A stretch of 64,000 nucleotides of DNA, from NCBI GenBank assembly GCA_902603055.1, contig CACKTD010000001.1:248001-312000 (forward strand), in the 5' to 3' direction. Under the pieces are notes generated by a model, which saw only the letters and a list, made by a program, of their open reading frames with translations, did no database searches and was not told the origin of the DNA. Shown here piece after piece: positions 8,138-15,317 of this stretch. The position numbers were made by a program, and so were the translations under genes. This DNA comes from Coxiellaceae bacterium (GTDB lineage: Bacteria; Pseudomonadota; Gammaproteobacteria; Comchoanobacterales; Comchoanobacteraceae). Every line of letters begins with the position of its first letter. Position 1 is the first letter of the stretch.

Positions 8138-8863
8138 ATGACAAAACGATTTGAAAATCGATCATTCGATGTGATTAGACCCTTTTCTATAGAAAAAAAT
8201 ACATTTGGTTATGCTACTGGTGGTGTATTAATTTCAATGGGTCAAACAAAAGTGTTATGTTCTGCAACCATCATTGATGGTGTGCCTAGGTTTCTAAAGG
8301 ATCAAGGGCAGGGTTGGCTTACAGCTGAATACATGATGTTACCTAATGCAACGCACACACGCTCTGATCGTGAGTCAATTAAAGGTAAGCAACAAAGCCG
8401 TTCTATTGAAATTCAACGTTTGATTGGTCGTGCTTTACGTCAAGCTATTGATTTAAAGAAGATAGGTGAGCGCACAATTCAAATAGATTGTGATGTTTTA
8501 CAAGCAGATGGTGGTACTCGAGTAGCGAGTATTAACGGTGGAATGGTTGCCTTGATGCTTGCAATTAGACATCTACAGTATGAAAAATTACTCAAACACG
8601 ATCCTATTAGATCAATTGTAACGGCTATTTCGCTGGGTAAGTCTGGTGACGATTTTCTTTTGGACCTTGATTATGAAGAGGATAGCTCTGTTGATATTGA
8701 TTTAAATTTAGTTGCTGATGCCACTGATGGTGTGATTGAGATTCAAGGTACTGCTGAAAAAGCTCCTCTAACATCGTCGCAGTTAAATGCCATGGTCGAA
8801 CTGGGTCTGTCTGGAATAGCAACTGTTCGAGGTTATCAAAAGGAATTCTTAGAAATAGCTTGA
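8138..8863 (+). CDS. rph: Ribonuclease PH
   Basis: 241 residues. It is a phosphorolytic 3'-to-5' exoribonuclease that trims tRNA 3' ends. The N-terminus reads R-x6-R-P-F-S-I-E-K-N, and G-W-L-T-A-E-Y-M-M-L-P and R-S-I-E-I-Q-R-L-I-G-R-A-L-R are typical family signatures. D-C-D-V-L-Q-A-D-G-G-T-R is the conserved catalytic core. Length matches the family (about 238). It begins 13 bases after icmD copy 3. A weak Shine-Dalgarno (around GCGTTAG) leaves initiation possibly coupled to the gene before it. Confidence 0.96.
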   Translation: MTKRFENRSFDVIRPFSIEKNTFGYATGGVLISMGQTKVLCSATIIDGVPRFLKDQGQGWLTAEYMMLPNATHTRSDRESIKGKQQSRSIEIQRLIGRALRQAIDLKKIGERTIQIDCDVLQADGGTRVASINGGMVALMLAIRHLQYEKLLKHDPIRSIVTAISLGKSGDDFLLDLDYEEDSSVDIDLNLVADATDGVIEIQGTAEKAPLTSSQLNAMVELGLSGIATVRGYQKEFLEIA

Positions 8864-8887
8864 TTTTTAAATCAAAGTTTGTAAAAT
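8860..8887 (+). promoter_or_regulatory. Possible promoter of rplU-rpmA
   Basis: TTGATT (8860-8865), a 16-base spacer and TAAAAT (8882-8887) stand before rplU, with AGG nine bases before the ATG at 8912. The -35 overlaps the rph stop codon. Both boxes are imperfect. Confidence 0.4.
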
Positions 8888-8911
8888 AGAAGTTTAATTA
8901 GGTTATATAGT

Positions 8912-9235
8912 ATGTCTCAGTATGCATTAGTAGAAACAGGCGGCAAACAGTATAAGTTTGTACCAGGAAAATCATATAATATTGAAAAAATGACTGCGAA
9001 AGTTGGTGAATCTGTCGTTTTTGATCAGGTTGTATTTGTCAGCCCAGAAAAAGGTGACCCGATGTTTGGTGCACCGTATGTTGCAAAAGCAAAAATCAAA
9101 GGTACCATAGTAGAGCATTTTAGAGATAAAAAAATCAAGGTTGTTAAATTCAAGCGTCGTAAAGGTTATATGCGTACGCAAGGTCATCGACAAAATTTAA
9201 CTAAGGTAAAGATTGATTCAATAGAGGTTAAATAA
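8912..9235 (+). CDS. rplU: 50S ribosomal protein L21
   Basis: 107 residues (family about 103). It is a structural protein of the large subunit, contacting 23S rRNA and L20. [15 protein letters not shown] and the basic C-terminal segment [16 protein letters not shown] are diagnostic. Its TAA stop shares one base with the rpmA ATG (TAATG), so translation of the pair is probably coupled. Confidence 0.97.
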   Translation: MSQYALVETGGKQYKFVPGKSYNIEKMTAKVGESVVFDQVVFVSPEKGDPMFGAPYVAKAKIKGTIVEHFRDKKIKVVKFKRRKGYMRTQGHRQNLTKVKIDSIEVK

Positions 9236-9507
9236 TGGCACATAAGAAGGCAGGCGGAAGTACCAAGAACGGAAGAGATTCCAATCCAAAGTATCGAGGC
9301 TTTAAAAGACAAGATGGACAGCTAGTTAGGGCTGGTGAAATTATTTTACGACAAGTTGGCTCTCGTTTTAGAGCGGGAACGAATGCTGGAATTGGTAGAG
9401 ATTACACTATTTTTTCTAAAGTTGATGGGATTGTAAGAATTCGTAAACATGGTCCTGCATCACGCAAGCATGTTTTCATTGATCCTATCATTGTTGAAGC
9501 AGCTTAA
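9235..9507 (+). CDS. rpmA: 50S ribosomal protein L27
   Basis: 90 residues. [19 protein letters not shown] is the classic L27 N-terminus that reaches the peptidyl-transferase centre. The rest has the [15 protein letters not shown] barrel. It overlaps rplU by one base (TAATG). A rho-independent terminator follows 16 bases after its stop. Confidence 0.98.
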   Translation: MAHKKAGGSTKNGRDSNPKYRGFKRQDGQLVRAGEIILRQVGSRFRAGTNAGIGRDYTIFSKVDGIVRIRKHGPASRKHVFIDPIIVEAA

Positions 9508-9523
9508 CAATGAGCTTTTTTTT

Positions 9524-9548
9524 AGGGGCGTAATAGCCCCTTTTTTTT
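9524..9548 (+). terminator. Terminator after rplU-rpmA, abutting the obgE start codon
   Basis: Stem AGGGGC/GCCCCT (9524-9529 and 9536-9541) with a 6-base loop and a run of eight T (9541-9548). The obgE ATG begins at 9549, directly after the last T. Expression of obgE therefore needs leaky termination or a start with almost no leader. Confidence 0.8.
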
Positions 9549-10541
9549 ATGCGTTTTTTAGATGAAGTAAAAATTAGATTGATTGCCGGTAGGGGTGGCA
9601 ATGGGTGTATGAGCTTTCGTAGAGAAAAGTTCATACCGTTTGGTGGTCCTGATGGCGGTAATGGCGGTAAGGGTGGCGACATTATCATTAAGGCAACGCA
9701 TGAACGACATACATTAATGGATTTACGATATCGCTCTATTATTCGAGCACATGCAGGTCATCATGGTAGTAGTTCTTTATTAACTGGTGCACAAGGACAG
9801 GATGAGATTGTAGAGGTGCCTGTTGGTACTTTGGTTTATATTGATGAAACAGATGAATTAATCGTAGATTTAAAATCTGATAATCAAAGTATTGTTATTG
9901 CAAAGGGTGGATCCCCAGGTTTTGGTAATGCTCATTTTAAAAGTAGTACAAACCGAGCTCCTAGGCAGTCTACCAAGGGTGGTTTAGGACAAGAATTGCA
10001 TTTAAGGCTTGAATTAAGGCTTTTGGCTGACGTCGGTTTAGTAGGGTTGCCTAATGCAGGAAAGTCGTCTCTTTTGGGGGTATTATCGGCTGCTAGGCCT
10101 AAGGTTGCGGACTATCCTTTCACTACATTGGTTCCTCAGCTGGGTGTTGTTGATTTAGGACAACAATCTTCCATTGTGCTTGCTGATATACCTGGATTAA
10201 TTGAGCAGGCTGCACAAGGTGTGGGGTTAGGAAATCAGTTTTTAAGGCATATTTCTCGGTGTACATTGTTATTACATCTCATTGATTGTTCAGAGGAAGA
10301 GGCGATTCTAACTAATAAGGCATTGATTGAAAAAGAGCTTATAGATTATCACCCTGATCTAATAAACAAACCAAGATGGTTGGTTTTAACTAAAACTGAC
10401 TTGATTGATAAAGATCAATTAGATCGATTAAAAACCATGTTTGCAAAAGAGCACAACGTGTATTACGTATCGTCGATCACAAATAATGGTTTGAAGAATT
10501 TGAAAAATGCGTTTTTGAAGTTTAAGTCAGATCAGATTTAA
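9549..10541 (+). CDS. obgE: Obg/CgtA GTPase
   Basis: 330 residues. It is an essential GTPase for 50S ribosome assembly and stress response. The glycine-rich Obg fold covers about residues 1-157 (G-G-N-G-C-M-S-F-R-R-E-K-F near the start). The G domain shows G-L-P-N-A-G-K-S-S (G1), D-I-P-G (G3) and T-K-T-D (G4). It is shorter than E. coli ObgE (390) because the acidic C-terminal tail is absent. The start is fixed by the conserved M-R-F-L-D-E-V N-terminus. No Shine-Dalgarno is possible, since a terminator T run directly precedes the ATG. Its 3' end overlaps the convergent rpsT by four bases. Confidence 0.96.
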   Translation: MRFLDEVKIRLIAGRGGNGCMSFRREKFIPFGGPDGGNGGKGGDIIIKATHERHTLMDLRYRSIIRAHAGHHGSSSLLTGAQGQDEIVEVPVGTLVYIDETDELIVDLKSDNQSIVIAKGGSPGFGNAHFKSSTNRAPRQSTKGGLGQELHLRLELRLLADVGLVGLPNAGKSSLLGVLSAARPKVADYPFTTLVPQLGVVDLGQQSSIVLADIPGLIEQAAQGVGLGNQFLRHISRCTLLLHLIDCSEEEAILTNKALIEKELIDYHPDLINKPRWLVLTKTDLIDKDQLDRLKTMFAKEHNVYYVSSITNNGLKNLKNAFLKFKSDQI

Positions 10542-10792
10542 ATAATCTTTTTATTCAATCTACTTTTAATTCTTGATGCTTTGTTGAGGTGAATCAGTTT
10601 TTTAGTAACCATCATATCTACTTTCTTTACAACAGATGGATAGAGAGATTTTGCTTCAGCTTTACTGCCGCTCTCAACTAATTTTAAGAATTTTTTAATA
10701 CATGTGCGCATTGATGAGTTCATACTCATGTTGCGAGAGCGTCTTTTTTCTGCTTGATGAAATCTTTTAGTCGCTGAACTTGTATTTGCCAT
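10538..10792 (-). CDS. rpsT: 30S ribosomal protein S20
   Basis: 84 residues, basic and helical (E. coli 87). M-A-N-T-S-S-A-T-K-R at the start and R-S-R-N-M-S-M-N-S-S-M-R-T followed by L-N-K-A-S-R-I-K-S-R-L are typical of S20. GAGGA precedes the ATG. It is convergent with obgE (four-base overlap), with no terminator hairpin between them. Confidence 0.95.
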   Translation of the reverse strand: MANTSSATKRFHQAEKRRSRNMSMNSSMRTCIKKFLKLVESGSKAEAKSLYPSVVKKVDMMVTKKLIHLNKASRIKSRLNKKII

Positions 10793-10814
10793 TTTTTCCT
10801 CTTATTTAAAAAGA

Positions 10815-11582
10815 TTATCGTGCCATAGTTGGTGGTGTATTGCAACTGTTTTTTAATCCAAAGATGCTCTTAATTACGTTAGATATAAATTCAAGGATTG
10901 TATTGATAGATAAATAGCTATAATAATTTTCCGATGGGAGTTCATTTTGGCATGAATTAATTGCGCTTAAAAGTTGCTCAATAATTTTAGACCGGACATC
11001 TTTTTCGACCATAGAAGTTTGAATTTTTTCCGATTCTTCTTGATATAATTCGACGTACTTTTCAAGATCTGCTAACGATTTTATTTCGTAAAAGTAATTA
11101 AACTCTTTTAAAGTTTTGAGCATTTCATTATTAGGAACTAATTCAACGAATTCTTTTAATTTTTTTAATTCTTGTGTGAACGTCTCTATGGCATCTTGAT
11201 TTGGTTCTGCTGGACTTTTTAATGTTATAACTGAATCATTCAATTCCATAATTCTATTTTGTATTGATTCGATATCATTAAATTTTAAAAATAACTCTCT
11301 ATTTTTTCGATTAGAAAGCTTTTGTAAGATAGAGTTACAATTACCATGAAATAAATTATTAAATGTATTTAGTTTTTCCAATTGACCTTTATGTATTTCT
11401 AGATATCTTTCATTAATTAAATTATGTTCTATCAATTTATCTTCAATTGCTTTTTTTGTTGGAGTAATGAGATGGTTATCTCTTGTTTCAAAAATGCTTG
11501 GAATAATTAGCTTTGCAACATCATCTTCTATTGCTTCTAGTTTATTGTAATGTTTATTTGATAAAGGTATGCGTATAATCAT
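10815..11582 (-). CDS. Unrecognised 255-residue coiled-coil-like protein
   Basis: I do not recognise this protein. It is hydrophilic, with no signal peptide and no clear membrane span except a short hydrophobic patch near residues 228-243 (I-L-E-F-I-S-N-V-I-K-S-I-F-G-L). It is rich in Leu, Glu, Asn and Lys with long helical stretches, especially about 60-215. The tail is short and polar (N-S-C-N-T-P-P-T-M-A-R). A consensus TATAAT lies seven bases before the ATG, so its mRNA probably has little or no leader. Given the Dot/Icm genes in this genome, a secreted effector is possible, but nothing in the sequence proves it. Confidence 0.6.
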   Translation of the reverse strand: MIIRIPLSNKHYNKLEAIEDDVAKLIIPSIFETRDNHLITPTKKAIEDKLIEHNLINERYLEIHKGQLEKLNTFNNLFHGNCNSILQKLSNRKNRELFLKFNDIESIQNRIMELNDSVITLKSPAEPNQDAIETFTQELKKLKEFVELVPNNEMLKTLKEFNYFYEIKSLADLEKYVELYQEESEKIQTSMVEKDVRSKIIEQLLSAINSCQNELPSENYYSYLSINTILEFISNVIKSIFGLKNSCNTPPTMAR

Positions 11583-11589
11583 ACCTTTT

Positions 11590-11595
11590 ATTATA
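11590..11595 (-). promoter_or_regulatory. -10 box of the 255-residue protein gene
   Basis: Consensus TATAAT on the minus strand, ending seven bases before the ATG. A normal +1 would fall at or next to the start codon. No convincing -35 is visible. Confidence 0.55.
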
Positions 11596-11621
11596 CAATT
11601 AATTGATTAAGGAAATATGAA

Positions 11622-12011
11622 CTATAGTAATTTCAAACAAACGGTTACGATTGCACATACTGAAAAACCCCAGAAAAGATCAGCAAACATCAATGCTGCA
11701 GTCCATGGTTTCAGAACACTGTAATTGGTCATTGCAAATACGCCATATGCGATAAGACCATACAAACCACCATACAAAGCAGACGAGAGCAGAGTCATGT
11801 TTTTTGTTAGTGGCATTACAAATACGACTATCCCGAGTACTAGGAGAATATAAACACCAAATGCAGCGGCAATGAGAGCAGGGTTTTGAGCCATATTTGA
11901 ATTGATTAGGTTGCCAAGTGTAGATTGATACATTGGTAATGCGACGCCATATATCCAAATAGCATCAATGATTAAAAAAATAATAAACCCTTTTAAAAAT
12001 GTACTAATCAT
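11622..12011 (-). CDS. DUF2177-family membrane protein
   Basis: 129 residues with about four membrane spans (residues 5-27, 46-68, 76-97, 104-126). The start F-x4-F-L-I-I-D-A-I-W-I-Y-G-V-A and the segment G-G-L-Y-G-L-I-A-Y-G-V-F-A-M-T-N-Y-S fit the DUF2177 family, whose function is unknown. The start overlaps the stop of the DUF1295-like gene by four bases, so the two are co-translated. Such pairs often occur in fatty-acid-modification neighbourhoods in other gammaproteobacteria, though no cyclopropane synthase is seen here. Confidence 0.8.
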   Translation of the reverse strand: MISTFLKGFIIFLIIDAIWIYGVALPMYQSTLGNLINSNMAQNPALIAAAFGVYILLVLGIVVFVMPLTKNMTLLSSALYGGLYGLIAYGVFAMTNYSVLKPWTAALMFADLFWGFSVCAIVTVCLKLL

Positions 12012-12769
12012 ACTATCGAACTCTCCTTTCTAGCCCATGGAATTAATTTTGACGTATTCTTTTGATAAAGTAAATAAAGATATGGACGTTTACTTAGCGC
12101 GTGTTCCTCTGTAACAGGAACTGTTATAAAATTCATGACACAAAATAAAACAATGGGTGAAATAAATGTTAAGTAGGGCAATGAAAAAACAAAGTTCATA
12201 CAGCAAAAGCCAATCCAGATTGTGATTTCAAAAAAGTAATTGGGGTGTCGGGAATATTGCCACCAACCAGTTTTGCAAACACCAAAGTGTCTTTGTTTAT
12301 AAACGAAAAGTTGTATATCGCAAAGCGCTTGATTGATAATCCCAAACAAACTAATAGTACACCCAACCCAGTATAAAAAATTCACCTGATCAATGGGTAG
12401 TAAGAAAAGACGATACAGTGGAGTTGCAATGATTATAATGATAACTAATTGGATACAAAATTGTTTGAACATCGTAAGTTTGAAATTTTGTTGATTCATT
12501 TTTAGCATACGATCGTATCGCTCTTCTTTGATTTGAGGTAGTATGCGTGTAAACAAAAAGAAAGAGAACATGCGATAACCCCAACTTACTAAAAGAATGA
12601 AGGGAATTAAATTATAAATTGTTGGTTTAAGATTAAGGGGCCATATTGAGTACCCGATAATTAAAAATGCAAGCGGCCAAAAAAGATCCACCATGCCGCT
12701 ATTTTGATACAAACATGCTAAGTACCAAAATATACCCATTGCAATCAAAAGAACCAATACACTAACCAT
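12008..12769 (-). CDS. DUF1295 / isoprenylcysteine-methyltransferase-like membrane protein
   Basis: 253 residues with about six spans. The motif G-W-W-Q-Y-S-R-H-P-N-Y-F-F-E (about residues 167-180) is the hallmark of the steroid-reductase/ICMT-like DUF1295 family. The later E-E-H-A-L-S-K-R-P segment is also typical. Members are thought to act on lipids at the inner membrane; the substrate is unknown. AAGGT lies just before the ATG. It is followed by the DUF2177 gene with a four-base overlap and lies 10 bases downstream of ribF, so murJ-ribF-DUF1295-DUF2177 may form one operon. Confidence 0.8.
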   Translation of the reverse strand: MVSVLVLLIAMGIFWYLACLYQNSGMVDLFWPLAFLIIGYSIWPLNLKPTIYNLIPFILLVSWGYRMFSFFLFTRILPQIKEERYDRMLKMNQQNFKLTMFKQFCIQLVIIIIIATPLYRLFLLPIDQVNFLYWVGCTISLFGIINQALCDIQLFVYKQRHFGVCKTGWWQYSRHPNYFFEITIWIGFCCMNFVFSLPYLTFISPIVLFCVMNFITVPVTEEHALSKRPYLYLLYQKNTSKLIPWARKESSIV

Positions 12770-12779
12770 ACCTTAAAGT

Positions 12780-13673
12780 TTAGACGAGAAATGAATATTT
12801 TGCATGTTTAAAAAAGGTGCGAATATTTTGAGTGTCTTTATGCATTTGTGTTTTAAGTTCCTCAAAATCGCTCAGTTTGATTTGATCTCTGATTTTTTTA
12901 CAAAAAACTACGTTTAATCGTTGGCCGTACAAGTCCCCATCAAAGTCCAATAGGTGTGCTTCCATGATGCCATGATTGAGTGGTGCCATAGGACGATGGC
13001 CAATGCTAATTGCTGCGATGTGGAATCGACGATTAGGTAAAATAACATACCCTGCAAAGATACCAGATAGTAAGTAATGCTTTGCATGAATATTAGCGGT
13101 AGGGTAGCCTAATTTTCTCCCAAGGTGTTGACCATGTCGAACAATGCCACTGGCATGAAAAGGGCGTCCTATCAGCTGACTTACCATAGGAATATCACCA
13201 GTTGATAGATAATCACGACAAGCACTACTGCTCACTTTTTTACCATGATAGTTTATATCTTCAACAATGTGTGTCTTAAAATGTTGCCCTAAAACATGGA
13301 TATTACCGGCACGTTGATGACCAAAATGAAAGTCCTTTCCAACAACAATGCATGTCGGGTTTAATGGTTTTAGTATATTTTCTATAAATTCATCCGGTCC
13401 CATTTTGGCGCAATGTGTATTAAAGGGAATCACAATTACACGTTGTATTCCATAAGCTTTTAAAGTTAATAATTTGTCGTAGGTAGTTTGAATTGTATGC
13501 GGTTTATCTACAAAAAATTCTTTTGGATGTGGTGAGAAAGTTAGTAATGCGTTTTTGCTCGATAACGTTTGAGCTTTAGCAATGAGTGCTTGATGACCCA
13601 GGTGCACACCGTCAAAGTTTCCAAGTATTAAAGGACAATTAATGTTTGTTTGTGTCAATGTGTCAACTATCAT
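12780..13673 (-). CDS. ribF: RibF, bifunctional riboflavin kinase / FAD synthetase
   Basis: 297 residues (family about 310). It makes FMN and FAD from riboflavin. The N-terminal nucleotidyltransferase domain shows G-N-F-D-G-V-H-L-G-H (about 18-27) and V-G-K-D-F-H-F-G. The C-terminal flavokinase domain shows G-R-K-L-G-Y-P-T-A-N-I (about 185-195) and the H-L-L-D-F-D-G-D-L-Y-G segment. It lies six bases after murJ on the same strand. The murJ-ribF order is common in gammaproteobacteria. Confidence 0.96.
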   Translation of the reverse strand: MIVDTLTQTNINCPLILGNFDGVHLGHQALIAKAQTLSSKNALLTFSPHPKEFFVDKPHTIQTTYDKLLTLKAYGIQRVIVIPFNTHCAKMGPDEFIENILKPLNPTCIVVGKDFHFGHQRAGNIHVLGQHFKTHIVEDINYHGKKVSSSACRDYLSTGDIPMVSQLIGRPFHASGIVRHGQHLGRKLGYPTANIHAKHYLLSGIFAGYVILPNRRFHIAAISIGHRPMAPLNHGIMEAHLLDFDGDLYGQRLNVVFCKKIRDQIKLSDFEELKTQMHKDTQNIRTFFKHAKYSFLV

Positions 13674-13679
13674 ATGTTA

Positions 13680-15212
13680 TTAAATTAGAATTTGCTCGAG
13701 TAACTTAAATTTTTTCAAAAAAACCCAAAACAATGATAGTACTAATATACCCATACATGTAAATAATTCAAATCGGGCAAATAAACCGGCGTGTACCCAC
13801 CAATCCATAGGCGGGTCTAAAAGTGATAAGAAATAACATGTAATGGTCATTAACATGATTAAAATGCTCCATGGCAATAAAGCTGCAACACTCACCTTAA
13901 TCCACTGACGCTTGTATGCCCATAGTGAAAGTAGTAACAACTGAACCCAGTTGGCAATGCTTAGAGAGATTGCTAGTGCAACATGTTGATAATGGGGGAT
14001 AAGAATAATATTTAATACAATGGTAATTATGCCGTTCATAATTGCAATTATAGTCGGTGTTTTTAATCTTCTATGGGCATAAAAAATCACCATAAGAATT
14101 TTGTTAAACATGATAGCAGGAAGGCCAATATTCATCGCTATTAAAGCATAGTGAGTCATTAAAGCATCTTGTAGGCTGTAGGAGCCATGGAGATAGATTG
14201 TGATAATCATTGGTATACCAAGTAAACCAATAACTAAAACACATGGTAACATACCACAAAGGGTCAGTTTTAATGCCCAGTTGATATGGCTTCGTTGTAA
14301 AGCCGTATCTTTATCGCTGATGGCTTTGGAGAGCTTTGGTAATAAAAGAGTTGCTACTGCAACTGCAATAATGCCAATGGGTAGATTAATCAGTCGGTCA
14401 GCATAATACAGCCAAGAAATACTCCCAGAGGGTAAAAAAGATAAAAACATGGTATCAATAATTAAATTCAATTGGGTGATAATTGTTCCACCAACAATAA
14501 TTAAGAATGATCTAAATAAGATTTTAATCTTCTTAGATTGAAAGTTGATGCTAGGAAAATCAATTTGACCTTTGTAAAAATATAAAATAGTGCAAAGTTG
14601 GGCAAAGCCTGCTATTGGTATAGCATAAGCTAATCCATATATAGGTTCCTGTAAATTGTTACTAAAAATAGCACCCAATATCATAATAAAGTTTAACAAA
14701 ATTGGAGTTGCAGCAGTCACTGTAAAGTAGCCATAACAGTTGTTCACAGTACCATATAATGTGACTAGTGCAATCAACATTAAATAGGGCATCGTTAATC
14801 TTAAAAGGTTTGCAGTAAGATCAAACATGTAAGGATTATCTGTTATACCAAATGCAAATAACGTGATAATTACCTTAGGAAATGCAATCACAAATAAAGT
14901 TAAAAGAGTTAAAACTACTATTAATCCGCCAGCACTTTGAGAAACAAAATGATTTGCAGAGGTTTTATCCCCTTGTATTTCTGAGAATATAGGAACAAAT
15001 GCTTGTGAAAATGCACCTTCGGCAAATATCCTACGCATAAAGTTAGGTATTTTAAATGCAATTAGGAAGGCATCTAAAAATAGACTGGCCCCAAATGTGT
15101 TTGCAAGCACCATATCTCGGGCAAAACCACCAATACGAGACAATAGTGTCATCGAGGCAATTTTGCTGATAGAAAGCAAGAAAGGCATTCTGACTTTCAT
15201 GGTACGTTTCAT
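13680..15212 (-). CDS. murJ: MurJ lipid II flippase
   Basis: About 510 residues with some 13-14 membrane spans. It moves lipid II across the inner membrane for peptidoglycan synthesis. Typical MurJ segments are S-R-I-G-G-F-A-R-D near residue 25 and F-K-I-P-N-F-M-R-R-I-F-A-E-G-A-F-S-Q-A-F-V-P. I use the ATG at 15212 (AGGAG 11 bases upstream); an in-frame TTG at 15221 lies only two bases from AGGAG. The gene diverges from the 607-residue membrane protein gene, with a palindromic -10-like block between them. Confidence 0.95.
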   Translation of the reverse strand: MKRTMKVRMPFLLSISKIASMTLLSRIGGFARDMVLANTFGASLFLDAFLIAFKIPNFMRRIFAEGAFSQAFVPIFSEIQGDKTSANHFVSQSAGGLIVVLTLLTLFVIAFPKVIITLFAFGITDNPYMFDLTANLLRLTMPYLMLIALVTLYGTVNNCYGYFTVTAATPILLNFIMILGAIFSNNLQEPIYGLAYAIPIAGFAQLCTILYFYKGQIDFPSINFQSKKIKILFRSFLIIVGGTIITQLNLIIDTMFLSFLPSGSISWLYYADRLINLPIGIIAVAVATLLLPKLSKAISDKDTALQRSHINWALKLTLCGMLPCVLVIGLLGIPMIITIYLHGSYSLQDALMTHYALIAMNIGLPAIMFNKILMVIFYAHRRLKTPTIIAIMNGIITIVLNIILIPHYQHVALAISLSIANWVQLLLLSLWAYKRQWIKVSVAALLPWSILIMLMTITCYFLSLLDPPMDWWVHAGLFARFELFTCMGILVLSLFWVFLKKFKLLEQILI

Positions 15213-15245
15213 TGTATACAAGGCTCCTAAACAATTGATTGCAAA

Positions 15246-15259
15246 ATATAATATTATAT
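15246..15259. promoter_or_regulatory. Palindromic, possibly two-way -10 region between murJ and a membrane-protein gene
   Basis: ATATAATATTATAT is a perfect 14-base palindrome. It holds TATAAT on both strands in the 105-base gap between the divergent genes. It would place a murJ transcript start near 15240. The plus-strand gene has a second candidate, TATAAA at about 15285. Confidence 0.4.
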
Positions 15260-15317
15260 GATAGTATCTAATAAGTAAAATTACTATAAAAGTGAATATA
15301 TGGAGATAATATTTAAT

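Noticed and set aside
8861..8874. Short inverted repeat TGATTT/AAATCA at the end of rph as a terminator
   Set aside because: The stem is only six weak pairs with a two-base loop and no T run follows; it is more likely part of the rplU promoter region.
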